Below, piece by piece: positions 15,617 through 23,902 of a stretch of DNA of 64,000 bases (its first letter is position 1; every line of letters begins with the position of its first letter). The position numbers and the translations under genes are program-made. A model generated the notes under the pieces. It ran no database searches. It was given only the letters and a program-made list of their open reading frames with translations, and was not told the origin of the DNA. The stretch is from Thiothrix caldifontis. GTDB lineage: Bacteria; Pseudomonadota; Gammaproteobacteria; Thiotrichales; Thiotrichaceae. The DNA lies in NCBI RefSeq assembly GCF_900107695.1, contig NZ_FNQP01000004.1, positions 62,001 to 126,000 on the forward strand, given 5' to 3'.

Positions 15617-16963
15617 ATGCATCAGATGACATCGCGTTTTGCGACTTTTGCCGCCACTACTCTGCTGGCTTCCAGTCTTGTTTTGCTATCTGCTTGCGGC
15701 GGCGGTAGTAATTCGATAACTGCCACTGACACCAGCGTTAAAACCGGGGTTTTCATCGACGCCCCCGTGAAAGGGCTGGCTTACAAAACGCCCACACAAA
15801 GCGGCGTCACCAATGAGAAGGGCGAATTCAAGTTCATCGCTGGTGAAACCGTTACCTTTATCATCGACGGTGTTGAAATCGGCTCAACCCAAGCACAAAC
15901 GAGAGTATTGGTCACTGCGATTTCACAGGGAAATATACATATCGCACAGCTTCTGCAAACCCTCGACACGGATGTGAATCCTGATCTGATTGATGTATCC
16001 AAAATCAAACTGGATACATCCGTCAAAAATGATCTGACCGCGCTGATTGCGAATGGCGGTGAATGCCGCAATATCAAGTGCATCGAAACGATCTTGAATG
16101 CGCCGACATTGACCACAATCCAGACGAATAGCCAAGTTGCATTGGTTCATCAGAGTGTCGTCAGCGAAGACGCTGCAAGCCACCACGTTTACCAGTCAGC
16201 AGGCTCCATCCCTTGGCAAAGCAGCGACGTATCCGGCAAAGTCTTTACTACGGTAAAGGGTGGATATACCGAACTTGCCGTTGTTAAAACGGATGGAACC
16301 TTCTCAATTTATTCCGAAGATAGATCAGTTCCTTATAACAACGTTATCATTGCTCCTGGCGTCACTGCTCCTATCATATCTAGTCCCATTCCTAGCACCA
16401 CGACTGGTAATACCTCCAGCACCTTTAGTGATTCTGAACCTGAATCCATGGGCGGTACTTGGCAATTGAATAACGGTGAACTGTTATTCACATTCACAGC
16501 AGGTGAGAGTTCCCAATACAAACTCCACAAACTCAGTCAGGATGACAATACCCTTGACTTCATGGCTGAAAATACCGACGGCTCCGGTGAAGCCAGCTTA
16601 GTTCAATGGCATCCAGCCAAACCGTTGACCCTCGCGGCACTGGAAGGCAAGCACTTTGCTGATGACACCAGTGATGAAACAGAATGCAGCGCCCGTACTT
16701 TCACATTCGCCCACTCTAATTTGATCATCAGGGAGAGGTGTGGTGGTGAGTTTTCCGAGTACACCCTGTCAGCTTCTGAGACTCCCGGCGTCAGCAACCT
16801 GATTCAGGCAACCTTTGGTACGACGAAGACTCTCTACTTCGCACTGGCTGGCGGAGATATAAACAGCACCTTCAAAGGTGTTTTCGCGCAACTGGAAAAT
16901 GGCGTAATTGATGATGTTGAAACCAGCACATGGACAGGGGTCAGTACACCGCTGCAACCCTGA
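15617..16963 (+). CDS. Outer-membrane-type lipoprotein, function unknown
   Basis: A 448-residue lipoprotein with lipobox LLSAC (Cys27) followed by GGGSNS, pointing to outer-membrane sorting. Residues 40-90 show the common start domain of secreted gammaproteobacterial lipoproteins (GVFIDAPVKGLAYKT, GVTNEKGEFKFIAGETVTFIIDGVEIG), a carboxypeptidase-regulatory-like beta fold. The rest is beta-rich with one probable disulfide pair (CRNIKC, near 154-159). GGGGA lies just before the ATG at 15617; a second ATG three codons later is possible. It stands alone behind a hairpin leader. No enzymatic motif recognised. Confidence 0.7.
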   Translation: MHQMTSRFATFAATTLLASSLVLLSACGGGSNSITATDTSVKTGVFIDAPVKGLAYKTPTQSGVTNEKGEFKFIAGETVTFIIDGVEIGSTQAQTRVLVTAISQGNIHIAQLLQTLDTDVNPDLIDVSKIKLDTSVKNDLTALIANGGECRNIKCIETILNAPTLTTIQTNSQVALVHQSVVSEDAASHHVYQSAGSIPWQSSDVSGKVFTTVKGGYTELAVVKTDGTFSIYSEDRSVPYNNVIIAPGVTAPIISSPIPSTTTGNTSSTFSDSEPESMGGTWQLNNGELLFTFTAGESSQYKLHKLSQDDNTLDFMAENTDGSGEASLVQWHPAKPLTLAALEGKHFADDTSDETECSARTFTFAHSNLIIRERCGGEFSEYTLSASETPGVSNLIQATFGTTKTLYFALAGGDINSTFKGVFAQLENGVIDDVETSTWTGVSTPLQP

Positions 16964-16999
16964 TTTTTAGCTTACAACGTCTAAGCAAATAATACGGGG

Positions 17000-17016
17000 C
17001 AGGTAATCACTACCTG
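17000..17016 (+). other. Small hairpin after the lipoprotein gene
   Basis: CAGGTA (17000-17005) and TACCTG (17011-17016) form a six-base stem with a five-base loop, extended by weaker pairs. It sits 37 bases after the lipoprotein stop. There is no T-run, so a terminator role is uncertain. Confidence 0.3.
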
Positions 17017-17098
17017 TCGCCGTTATCACATTCTTGTTTCAAGACCTACCAGTAAATCATACAATCTGTTGCTTCAAACGTAGATTGATATAAATTTT

Positions 17099-17842
17099 AT
17101 GAACGATGAATACCTACTCCGCTACAGTCGCCAAATTCTGTTACCCGACGTTGACATCAGCGGGCAAGAACGCCTGTTAGCCTCAAAAGCGCTCATCATC
17201 GGCATGGGGGGCTTAGGTGCACCGGTTACACTTTACCTCGCCGCCGCTGGTGTCGGGCAACTCACCTTGGTCGATTTCGATACGGTGGATTTAAGCAATT
17301 TACAACGCCAAGTCATCCACACCACCACGACTATCGGACAACCCAAGGTGGAATCTGCTGCGCAAACTGCCAGGGCTTTAAACCCGACCATTCAAATACA
17401 CACCATTCAACAAAAACTTGAATACACTGAACTGCTTAGTACGGTTACTTCACACGACGTCGTTGTGGATTGTAGCGATAACTTCCCTACCCGCTTTCAA
17501 CTCAACGTAGCCTGTAAAACTGCCGGAAAACCCTTGATTTCAGGAGCTGTGATTCGTATGGAAGGTCAAATAACCACTTTTGACTTTCGCCAACCCAGTG
17601 TCGCTTGCTACCGCTGCCTGTACAGCGAAGACGGTGACAATGAAGATACCTGTAGCACGACCGGCATTCTTGCACCCGTCGCAGGCATTATCGGTAGTAT
17701 GCAAGCTACCGAAACCCTCAAAGCATTGCTCCAGATGCCAACGCTGCATGGACGGCTCTTACTGCTGGACGCGAAATACATGCAATGGCGCGAAATGCAC
17801 CTAAAACAGGATCCAACCTGCCCTGTTTGTCAGGTTCACTAA
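17099..17842 (+). CDS. moeB: MoeB/ThiF-type adenylyltransferase
   Basis: A 247-residue E1-like enzyme of the MoeB/ThiF/HesA family, which adenylates the C-terminal glycine of a sulfur-carrier protein (MoaD or ThiS). The nucleotide loop GMGGLG is at 35-40, DFDTVDLSNLQRQ gives the ATP/Mg contacts, VDCSDNFPTRF is the family motif, and zinc is held by two CxxC pairs (CYRC near 170, CPVC at 242-245). The TGILAPVAGIIGSMQA segment is more like MoeB than ThiF. No rhodanese domain follows, unlike eukaryotic MOCS3. No moa or thi gene is adjacent, so moeB versus thiF is not settled. No strong ribosome binding site is visible. Confidence 0.83.
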   Translation: MNDEYLLRYSRQILLPDVDISGQERLLASKALIIGMGGLGAPVTLYLAAAGVGQLTLVDFDTVDLSNLQRQVIHTTTTIGQPKVESAAQTARALNPTIQIHTIQQKLEYTELLSTVTSHDVVVDCSDNFPTRFQLNVACKTAGKPLISGAVIRMEGQITTFDFRQPSVACYRCLYSEDGDNEDTCSTTGILAPVAGIIGSMQATETLKALLQMPTLHGRLLLLDAKYMQWREMHLKQDPTCPVCQVH

Positions 17843-17860
17843 ACAGCAACCTTGCTATTC

Positions 17861-17880
17861 ATACCGAAAATGTTCGGTAT
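17861..17880. other. Perfect 8-base inverted repeat between moeB and mscL
   Basis: ATACCGAA (17861-17868) and TTCGGTAT (17873-17880) pair perfectly around a four-base AATG loop. It lies 19 bases after the moeB stop and 110 bases before mscL. The lack of a T-run leaves open whether it is a termination or RNA-stability hairpin of moeB or an operator for mscL. Confidence 0.45.
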
Positions 17881-17989
17881 TATCTGAAAGCGATAGCTCA
17901 ATAGATGCTCTACACTTAAGGTCGCAAAATGAACCAGAAGGGTATCTTTATCGTCTAATAAACGGTTTTTTAAATAACTGGAGGTATTT

Positions 17990-18403
17990 ATGAGTTTTGT
18001 CAGTGAATTCAAAGAGTTCGCCATGAAGGGTAATGTTGTGGATCTCGCCGTCGGTGTCATCATTGGTGCAGCCTTTGGAAAAATCGTCTCATCATTCGTG
18101 GATGGTATCGTGATGCCACTACTGGGCTTGCTCGTAGGCGGGGTCGATTTTAGTAAAATGGGGATCATGCTAAAAGCAGGGGATCCAAACGCTGTACCTC
18201 CTATACCTGATCTAGTATTGGCTTACGGCGCATTCATTCAAACCATTTTCGATTTTACCATTGTGGCACTGGCCATTTTCATTGCCATCAAAGCCATGAA
18301 CAAGCTTAAGCGTAAAGAAGAAACAGCACCTGAAGCACCTGCTGCACCGTCAAACCAAGAAGTATTACTTGGTGAAATCCGCGACTTGTTGAAACAAAAG
18401 TAA
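17990..18403 (+). CDS. mscL: Large-conductance mechanosensitive channel MscL
   Basis: A 137-residue MscL, the normal length (E. coli 136). It opens under membrane tension and releases solutes during osmotic downshock. The amphipathic N-terminus [33 protein letters not shown] forms the S1 helix and the pore-lining TM1; TM2 is [23 protein letters not shown] near 75-100, and the cytoplasmic bundle ends in [21 protein letters not shown] lies before the ATG. Monocistronic between hairpins at both ends. Confidence 0.96.
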   Translation: MSFVSEFKEFAMKGNVVDLAVGVIIGAAFGKIVSSFVDGIVMPLLGLLVGGVDFSKMGIMLKAGDPNAVPPIPDLVLAYGAFIQTIFDFTIVALAIFIAIKAMNKLKRKEETAPEAPAAPSNQEVLLGEIRDLLKQK

Positions 18404-18420
18404 GTTGCTCCCTATTAACG

Positions 18421-18447
18421 ATAGGGGCATGTATCCCATGCCTCTAT
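18421..18447. repeat. Hairpin repeat unit 1 (GCATGTATCC...CATGCCTC)
   Basis: An 11-base stem (ATAGGGGCATG, 18421-18431; CATGCCTCTAT, 18437-18447; one G-T pair) just after mscL. Its core GCATGTATCC-CATGCCTC (18427-18444) recurs at 18941-18962 on the other side of the next gene. No T-run follows, so it is not a classic terminator. Confidence 0.45.
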
Positions 18448-18496
18448 ATGCATCTCGCATCATCAATACCCCGCCAGCCTTGCTGCTAAGGCTATA

Positions 18497-18859
18497 TCAG
18501 TTAATTTTTAACACCAACCATATCCCCATGCATAGACAAGCAAGCAGAAATATCAGCAATTGCAGTTGGGCAAGACGTTTGACTGACAACCCCATCCCGT
18601 TAGTAAACTCGTAAATACTGTTCACTGTCGGAATATGCTCTACCAGCGAAGCTAGTGCCCTCCCCAACAGAATGGCACACAATACTGATCCTAAAAAAGC
18701 CACAATGGCAAGCACCATGAACATCCGGGACATGCCTGCCATATTACCGGTTTGCAGGATTGCCAGACAGCCGCCACCTAATACGGTATTTAGCCCGATT
18801 AGCCAACGACTCCAGTCTTTCAAAGCATTGACTGCATCCATTTGTACTGATTTATCCAT
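18497..18859 (-). CDS. Small three-helix membrane protein, unknown
   Basis: A 120-residue membrane protein that I do not recognise. Helices: about 16-36 (SRWLIGLNTVLGGGCLAIL), 44-68 (MFMVLAIVAFLGSVLCAILLG) and 97-118 (QLLIFLLACLCMGIWLVL), with a polar loop of about 28 residues between helices 2 and 3. Start taken at ATG 18859 because AGAGAAG precedes it; a GTG one codon earlier is equally in frame. The gene lies between two copies of a short hairpin repeat and is convergent with mscL. It could have arrived as a separate unit, but its composition does not stand out. Confidence 0.6.
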   Translation of the reverse strand: MDKSVQMDAVNALKDWSRWLIGLNTVLGGGCLAILQTGNMAGMSRMFMVLAIVAFLGSVLCAILLGRALASLVEHIPTVNSIYEFTNGMGLSVKRLAQLQLLIFLLACLCMGIWLVLKIN

Positions 18860-18940
18860 CACACTTCTCTCGACATTGGTTGTTTAGATATTAGTACAAT
18901 ACGTCGGATAATTTTGAAGTGAATCAACCACAATAACGGA

Positions 18941-18962
18941 CGCATGTATCCATCCCATGCCT
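18941..18962. repeat. Hairpin repeat unit 2 (GCATGTATCC...CATGCCTC)
   Basis: Second copy of the motif at 18427-18444, in the same orientation, with four extra bases (ATCC) between the two halves. GCATG and CATGC can pair around a nine-base loop. It sits between the start of the small membrane-protein gene and the end of lpxH. Confidence 0.45.
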
Positions 18963-18967
18963 CGACT

Positions 18968-19696
18968 TTAATATTCCAAGTGCAAACCCTCATGATCAAT
19001 ACGTAGAAAACTGAGCTTGTCTTCGTGCCAGTCACCCAATACAAAACGTTGCGCTGTAGCATCCGCCAACTTGACATCATGGATAGCTGGGCGGTGCGTA
19101 TGCCCATGAATCAAACGCAATACCCCGGCTTCACGCAAGGTATCCACCACAGCTTGTTGATTGACATCCAAAATAGTTTCTGACTTGCCCTGCATACTCA
19201 GGCGACTTTGCGCCCGCATCGCTTCAGCTTGGCGGATACGCTCTGCTAAGGGTAAAGCCAAAAATTGCTGCTGCCATTGTGGGTTACGAAATAACTGACG
19301 GACTTGCTGATAGTCCACATCATCCGTACACAACGTATCACCGTGTAGCAATAACGTCGGTGTACCATACAGGTCAATCAGGTGGCGCTCTGGTAATAAG
19401 ATACATCCTGTCGCTGCCGCGAATGCTTCACCTACCAAAAAATCACGGTTGCCGTGCTGGAAGTAAAGTTGTACCCCACGTTCACGCAATTGCCGCAAAC
19501 GCGCCACTACCGGCTGCAACCGAACAGTATATTCCGTCTGTAAAGCATCATCACCTACCCAATATTCAAATAAATCCCCCAAAATATATAAAGCTTCTGT
19601 GTGTTCCTCAAGCTGTGCCAACCACTCCAGCAACAACTGAATAGTGCCGGGTCGAGACGCATCTAAGTGTAAATCTGCAATAAACCAGCTTGACAT
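18968..19696 (-). CDS. lpxH: UDP-2,3-diacylglucosamine diphosphatase LpxH
   Basis: A 242-residue calcineurin-like phosphoesterase that cleaves UDP-2,3-diacylglucosamine to lipid X in lipid A synthesis at the inner membrane face. Metal-binding motifs: DLHLD (8-12), GDLFEYWVGDD, GNRDF (near 80), LLHGDTLCTDD, the HGHTHRP motif near 200 and GDWHEDK. Length matches E. coli LpxH (240). I chose ATG 19696 (MSSWFIADLHLD), which aligns with known starts; a GTG three codons upstream is possible. It is not linked to ppiB or purE-type genes as in some enterics. Confidence 0.93.
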   Translation of the reverse strand: MSSWFIADLHLDASRPGTIQLLLEWLAQLEEHTEALYILGDLFEYWVGDDALQTEYTVRLQPVVARLRQLRERGVQLYFQHGNRDFLVGEAFAAATGCILLPERHLIDLYGTPTLLLHGDTLCTDDVDYQQVRQLFRNPQWQQQFLALPLAERIRQAEAMRAQSRLSMQGKSETILDVNQQAVVDTLREAGVLRLIHGHTHRPAIHDVKLADATAQRFVLGDWHEDKLSFLRIDHEGLHLEY

Positions 19697-19819
19697 AGCT
19701 ATCACTTATCCTAAAAACCATTATTATCGTCGCAAAATAACAAACAACGTCACGAGAACATTGACCTGCCGCAAAGAGTCTAATAAGTTATCTTAACCTT
19801 AACTACCCCTTAAACCGAC

Positions 19820-20569
19820 ATGACATATTGTATTGGCATTTCTCTCGATGCTGGGCTTGTATTAACCTCTGATTCTCGCACGAATGCAGGTATTGATCAT
19901 GTCAGCACTTACAGCAAGATGCACCGTTGCATCACCACGCCCGACCGTTGTTTAGTGATTATGAGTGCAGGGAACCTCGCAACTACCCAAGGCGTGATTC
20001 AACAAATTCGCCGTGATGTCCAAGAAGGTGCACCACGCAATATCAATACGCTGAATTACCTAGCCGATGTTGCTGAATACCTAGGGGATGTATTGGTCAC
20101 TCGCATCCGTAAACATACGGAGCAAACCGGCTTTGTACCCGATGCCACCCTGATCTTGGGAGGGCAGATTCAAGGGCGCAACCCCAACATTTACATGATC
20201 TACCCGCAAGGTAACTACATTACCTCATCGGATGACACGCCCTATTTGCAAATTGGCGAAAGCAAATACGGCAAACCCGTGCTGGATCGCTTCATCACCC
20301 GTGATGCCTCTTTGGAAGATGCTGCTATCTGCTCGTTGATTTCGATGGACTCCACCATGAAAAGCAATGCCAGTGTGGGGCCCCCCATTGAAGTGCTGAT
20401 TTACCCACGCGATCAATTTAATAAGCCAAAACACTACAAGTTTGAAGCTGAAGACCCGTATTTGCTCGAAATTCGCCACGAATGGGCCAATCAGTTAAAC
20501 CGTGCATTTCGCTCAATGCCTAGGCTAGAAAGCCATGCACAACCTGATAGCAACCTACATACCTTCTGA
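19820..20569 (+). CDS. Anbu-type proteasome-like peptidase
   Basis: A 249-residue Ntn-hydrolase of the Anbu (ancestral beta subunit) family. Removal of Met1 exposes Thr2 as the expected nucleophile; DSRTNAGIDH (residues 18-27) and the lysine in YSKMHR (near 34) are the family active-site surroundings. Anbu forms a helical, lock-washer-like particle with as yet unclear substrates. Anbu genes usually sit in an operon with alpha-E, circularly permuted ATP-grasp and transglutaminase genes. Here those lie at 29.6-35.4 kb instead, while a Mx-type metallopeptidase is convergent and overlaps by 15 bases. Start ATG is directly preceded by an AC-rich stretch without a clear ribosome binding site. Confidence 0.9.
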   Translation: MTYCIGISLDAGLVLTSDSRTNAGIDHVSTYSKMHRCITTPDRCLVIMSAGNLATTQGVIQQIRRDVQEGAPRNINTLNYLADVAEYLGDVLVTRIRKHTEQTGFVPDATLILGGQIQGRNPNIYMIYPQGNYITSSDDTPYLQIGESKYGKPVLDRFITRDASLEDAAICSLISMDSTMKSNASVGPPIEVLIYPRDQFNKPKHYKFEAEDPYLLEIRHEWANQLNRAFRSMPRLESHAQPDSNLHTF

Positions 20570-21547
20570 ACCTGTCACCAACTGGTGAATAAACCGTAAC
20601 TTGACAATCACCTGCCGTGATAAGGTGAAGGGGTAAGCGTCTGCTTGCCCCATGCTGCGGTTCAGTGCATTCATCATACGGGTAAGTTGTCGCCATTCCT
20701 GCATCAACAGATGAAAGCCACTAGAGTCAACTGCATCACGGTGGATCAAACCAAAACCTGTTGCAGTTTCTAACGTATCCATAATGTGCAGGTAATGCGC
20801 CCATGTTTCCGCCCAATCCTCCCATGGATGCGCACTCGCATACGCGCTGATATGGCGCTTTTCCCAGTTGGGAACAGGCCCATAAGCATAATAATAATCT
20901 AATGCTTGCCGATAGTTTTCCTCTCCCCCAAACAGGTAGCGGAAACGCGGATACCATGCCGAATCCCTAACCAACGCATCCCAGTAATAATGCCCACTTT
21001 CATGGCGCATATGCCCTAGCACCGTTCGGTAACGCTCATTCATTTGTTCTCGCGCCGTCATACGGTGCGCATCATCCGCTTCCACTGCATGTAGCGTAAT
21101 GACACCACTCTTATGCCCTGTATAAACCAATCTTTTTTTCACCAATGGATTAGTACGCTGATCTTCCAGAAAATCAAACACCAACCCCAGACAAGGATCT
21201 TGTTCGCGCCCAACTAATGGCAATCCCAACGCAATAAGGGAATATACCAAGCGCCGTTTAGCACGCTCTAAAACCTTCCAACGCTGGACATTAATTGGAA
21301 TATTTTGCGCAGGAACGGTACGAGTCAAACGGCAAGAACGGCATTGCTTGTGACTATCCCCCTGTGTTAGCACCCAATTGCAACCAACAGGGTGATCACG
21401 CAACGCACAAGCACGCAAATGAGGCGCACGAAGTAGCACGATCATTTGTAAGGTATCGGGGTTAAAACCTAAAGGGCTACCACAACAGGGACAGTCTTTA
21501 TCCTCGAAAAAAACTTCTTGCCCGCAAATACAGTGGAAACGCTTCAA
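20555..21547 (-). CDS. Putative zinc-binding metallopeptidase (Peptidase_Mx, COG4307)
   Basis: A 330-residue protein with an N-terminal zinc ribbon (CICGQ and CPCCG within residues 6-23), a second cysteine cluster (CNW, CRSC near 56-72) and a C-terminal gluzincin-like domain with HMRHESGHYYWD (near 183-194), the HExxH-type zinc site of the Peptidase_Mx family. HAYASAHPWEDWAETWAHYLHI further on supplies likely additional ligands. Members often lie near transglutaminase/Anbu genes, and here it overlaps the Anbu gene end to end by 15 bases. Its substrate is unknown. Confidence 0.82.
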   Translation of the reverse strand: MKRFHCICGQEVFFEDKDCPCCGSPLGFNPDTLQMIVLLRAPHLRACALRDHPVGCNWVLTQGDSHKQCRSCRLTRTVPAQNIPINVQRWKVLERAKRRLVYSLIALGLPLVGREQDPCLGLVFDFLEDQRTNPLVKKRLVYTGHKSGVITLHAVEADDAHRMTAREQMNERYRTVLGHMRHESGHYYWDALVRDSAWYPRFRYLFGGEENYRQALDYYYAYGPVPNWEKRHISAYASAHPWEDWAETWAHYLHIMDTLETATGFGLIHRDAVDSSGFHLLMQEWRQLTRMMNALNRSMGQADAYPFTLSRQVIVKLRFIHQLVTGSEGM

Positions 21548-21683
21548 GAAAGACCTCCATCGGTGCTATTTTCATACTAGGGTGAAGTATGGGGCAAACA
21601 TCCTGATTGGCAACATAAAATTTCTCTGTGGTTAGGTCAAGAACGTGTATGATTCAAACATCACCCAGCGAGAGAGTATCCTT

Positions 21684-23111
21684 ATGCCGACCACCACCCG
21701 CCGCCAATTCTTACTCGACACCTTGGTGCTGGCTGCCAGCTTTCCCGCTTTCTACTCCCCTCTCACTGCCAAGGCTGATAGTAACGCCCCCATCTCCAGC
21801 CGCAACGTGCGCTTTCTGCTGCGGAATGACGCCGATTACGCCAAACATCGTCAGATTTTCAACAAACGCATTACTGCCATGCCTAAAATCATTGCGGTAT
21901 GTATCAATGAAAAAGGCGTGCAAGAAGCCGTTACCTACGCACAAACAGCCAAGCTCCCCGTTGCGATCAAAAGTGGCGGGCATAGCTTTGAAGGCTTCTC
22001 AACCAATGACGGCGGGCTAATGCTGGATTTATCCGGCATGAATAAACCGAAGTACAACAAAACCACGAAACGCCTGACTATCCAACCGGGCGCGAAACTC
22101 GGCAAGGTGTATGAATATTTGCATCAATACGGGCGCTTGATCCCTGCCGGTTCGTGTGCAGGGGTTGGCGTCGCAGGGTTGACCTTAGGGGGTGGCTACG
22201 GCTTTTTTGCCCGGCAATTGGGGTTAACCTGTGACAGCTTGCAACGAGTACGCATGGTGGATGGTAAGGGCCAGTTACACGATTCCAACAACAACCCCGA
22301 ATTGTTATGGGGCTGTAAAGGCGGTGGCAATGGCAATTTCGGTATCATTACCGAGCTGGAATTTAATACACACCCAGCCCCAAGTTATTTCAGCAGTTAC
22401 CGCTACAAGTACCGTAATTTGACACCAAGCAGTGCTACCCAACTCGCAGAACGCTGGTTTGACTGGATGAAAACTTTGCCCAATACTGCCTATTCCTCAT
22501 GGGTACTGAATGGTAAACATGTCACCGTGATTGTGACAGATACTAGCAATACCGCATCAACATCCCTGAAAACCATTCTTGCCAAACTAAAAGCGGGGGC
22601 AACTGAAACCCTGACCCCACGCAAGGATGCTTTCTTACCCGGTATCCAACGTTACAAAGGCGGAGTGGATCCGATGTATTTTAAGAACGTTTCTGCCGGT
22701 TATTACCGTGATTTCACGGACATAAAAACGCTGTTACCAACCATTTGTAAGCAAATTGCTGCCGCCAAATTGACCACTATTCTGCAAATTAACACCTTAG
22801 GTGGGGCAATTAATAACCCGACATTAGAGGCTACTGCTGCTTACCCGCATCGCGCATTCGGCTATCTGGGTGAATTGCAAACCTACTACGACAAAGCAAC
22901 ACAAACTAACATGGCGGAACACATCGTGCGTGACATCCAAGGAATGTTGACTGCCGGGGGCATCAAAGCGCATTACCGCAATTACCCAGATGTGGAATTA
23001 CCAAATTGGGAAGCAGCGTATTACGGCAACTCTTACCCCCGTTTACAGGCACTCAAGCGCCAATTCGACCCAGACAACCTGATTCGTCACCCACAAAGCG
23101 TCAAACTTTGA
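21684..23111 (+). CDS. Tat-exported BBE-type FAD oxidoreductase
   Basis: A 475-residue secreted flavoenzyme. The start at 21684 opens a twin-arginine signal (TTTRRQFLLDTLVLAA) ending near AKA. The FAD_binding_4 domain follows (about 75-240) and a C-terminal berberine-bridge-like segment (YYGNSYPRLQALKRQFDPDNL). The histidine of SGGHSFEG and the cysteine of GSCAGVGVAGLTLGGGYG fall where bicovalent flavin enzymes attach FAD at two residues, as in berberine-bridge and oligosaccharide oxidases. Substrate is unknown; sugar or alcohol oxidation is typical. A GTG at 21645 could add 13 residues that would spoil the Tat signal. It ends 11 bases into the convergent gene. Confidence 0.82.
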   Translation: MPTTTRRQFLLDTLVLAASFPAFYSPLTAKADSNAPISSRNVRFLLRNDADYAKHRQIFNKRITAMPKIIAVCINEKGVQEAVTYAQTAKLPVAIKSGGHSFEGFSTNDGGLMLDLSGMNKPKYNKTTKRLTIQPGAKLGKVYEYLHQYGRLIPAGSCAGVGVAGLTLGGGYGFFARQLGLTCDSLQRVRMVDGKGQLHDSNNNPELLWGCKGGGNGNFGIITELEFNTHPAPSYFSSYRYKYRNLTPSSATQLAERWFDWMKTLPNTAYSSWVLNGKHVTVIVTDTSNTASTSLKTILAKLKAGATETLTPRKDAFLPGIQRYKGGVDPMYFKNVSAGYYRDFTDIKTLLPTICKQIAAAKLTTILQINTLGGAINNPTLEATAAYPHRAFGYLGELQTYYDKATQTNMAEHIVRDIQGMLTAGGIKAHYRNYPDVELPNWEAAYYGNSYPRLQALKRQFDPDNLIRHPQSVKL

Positions 23112-23706
23112 GAATGTCTGCCAATTGCCAGATACACGCATCCGCATTGCGCTGCTGAATTTCAAGCCGCAAGCCATTTTCCTGCGCTGCCAGCAACCCT
23201 TCCAGCAAACGAATGTGACGCACCCGTAATTTGAGCAATTCCACGCTTTGGGTCATGGGTGACAACAGTTCTTCTGCTTCATTAATATTGTCATACACAT
23301 GCCGCCGCACTTGTTCGGCATAAGCGATAATACTACCGCAATCGTCGTATTGTGCGGCTACTTTGCTGGTGTGTAATCCATGGCTATCCGCTTCGTCTTC
23401 CACACGGGGATCACGCTTGCTGAGTGCGGAAAGTTCGCGGATTTGTTGACGGATGTGTGCAAGCTCATGGCGATTGGTATGGATGGTTTGCTTATTGGCT
23501 TCCAATTGCTCCACAAGCTGACGGTAAACACCTAATGCAGAGGTAAGCACCTTATCATTCGAGTCGGCAGGCGGGTTAACCGACTGCTCAGGTGCTAATG
23601 CCGATATGTCAGGCTCTACATCAGGCGTGCTGTCTTCCAAACTGCTGGCTTCAGGCATAAGGGTTTCTTCAAGCGGGGGAGTGTAAGTTTCAATGTCATC
23701 AGGCAT
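23101..23706 (-). CDS. Hypothetical coiled-coil protein
   Basis: A 201-residue acidic protein that I do not recognise. The first 60 residues are rich in P, E, D and S (disordered); about 62-110 and 140-195 are predicted coiled coils (YRQLVEQLEANKQTIHTNRH, SVELLKLRVRHIRLLEGLL). I chose ATG 23706 because AAGGAA lies eight bases upstream; the open frame continues to 23922 but that part would cross the degQ terminator. It lies downstream of degQ in the same direction and overlaps the flavoenzyme gene tail to tail. Function unknown. Confidence 0.6.
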   Translation of the reverse strand: MPDDIETYTPPLEETLMPEASSLEDSTPDVEPDISALAPEQSVNPPADSNDKVLTSALGVYRQLVEQLEANKQTIHTNRHELAHIRQQIRELSALSKRDPRVEDEADSHGLHTSKVAAQYDDCGSIIAYAEQVRRHVYDNINEAEELLSPMTQSVELLKLRVRHIRLLEGLLAAQENGLRLEIQQRNADACIWQLADILKV

Positions 23707-23814
23707 AGGACAATTCCTTGGGTTGCTTATTACACTGATAATGCGGGCTTGTACGTTCGCTGTCTTCTGTTCGTCAAATAAACTCTCGTGATCTTCAGAT
23801 AACCGGCAAGCTAC

Positions 23815-23855
23815 AAAAAAATCCCCCGCCACGGTGCGTATCCGCTGACGGGGGA
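23815..23855 (-). terminator. Rho-independent terminator of degQ
   Basis: On the minus strand a ten-base stem (TCCCCCGTCA with TGGCGGGGGA, one G-T pair) with a 14-base loop is followed by seven T residues (A run 23815-23821). It lies 48 bases after the degQ stop. Strong intrinsic terminator by form. Confidence 0.85.
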
Positions 23856-23902
23856 AAGTGCTTGGAGTGTGCCAAGAAAAGAATGGTGTACTTAATGTGT
23901 GC

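Noticed and set aside
18497-18859. Insertion sequence between the two hairpin repeats
   Set aside because: The gene does not resemble a transposase and the repeats are direct, not terminal inverted.
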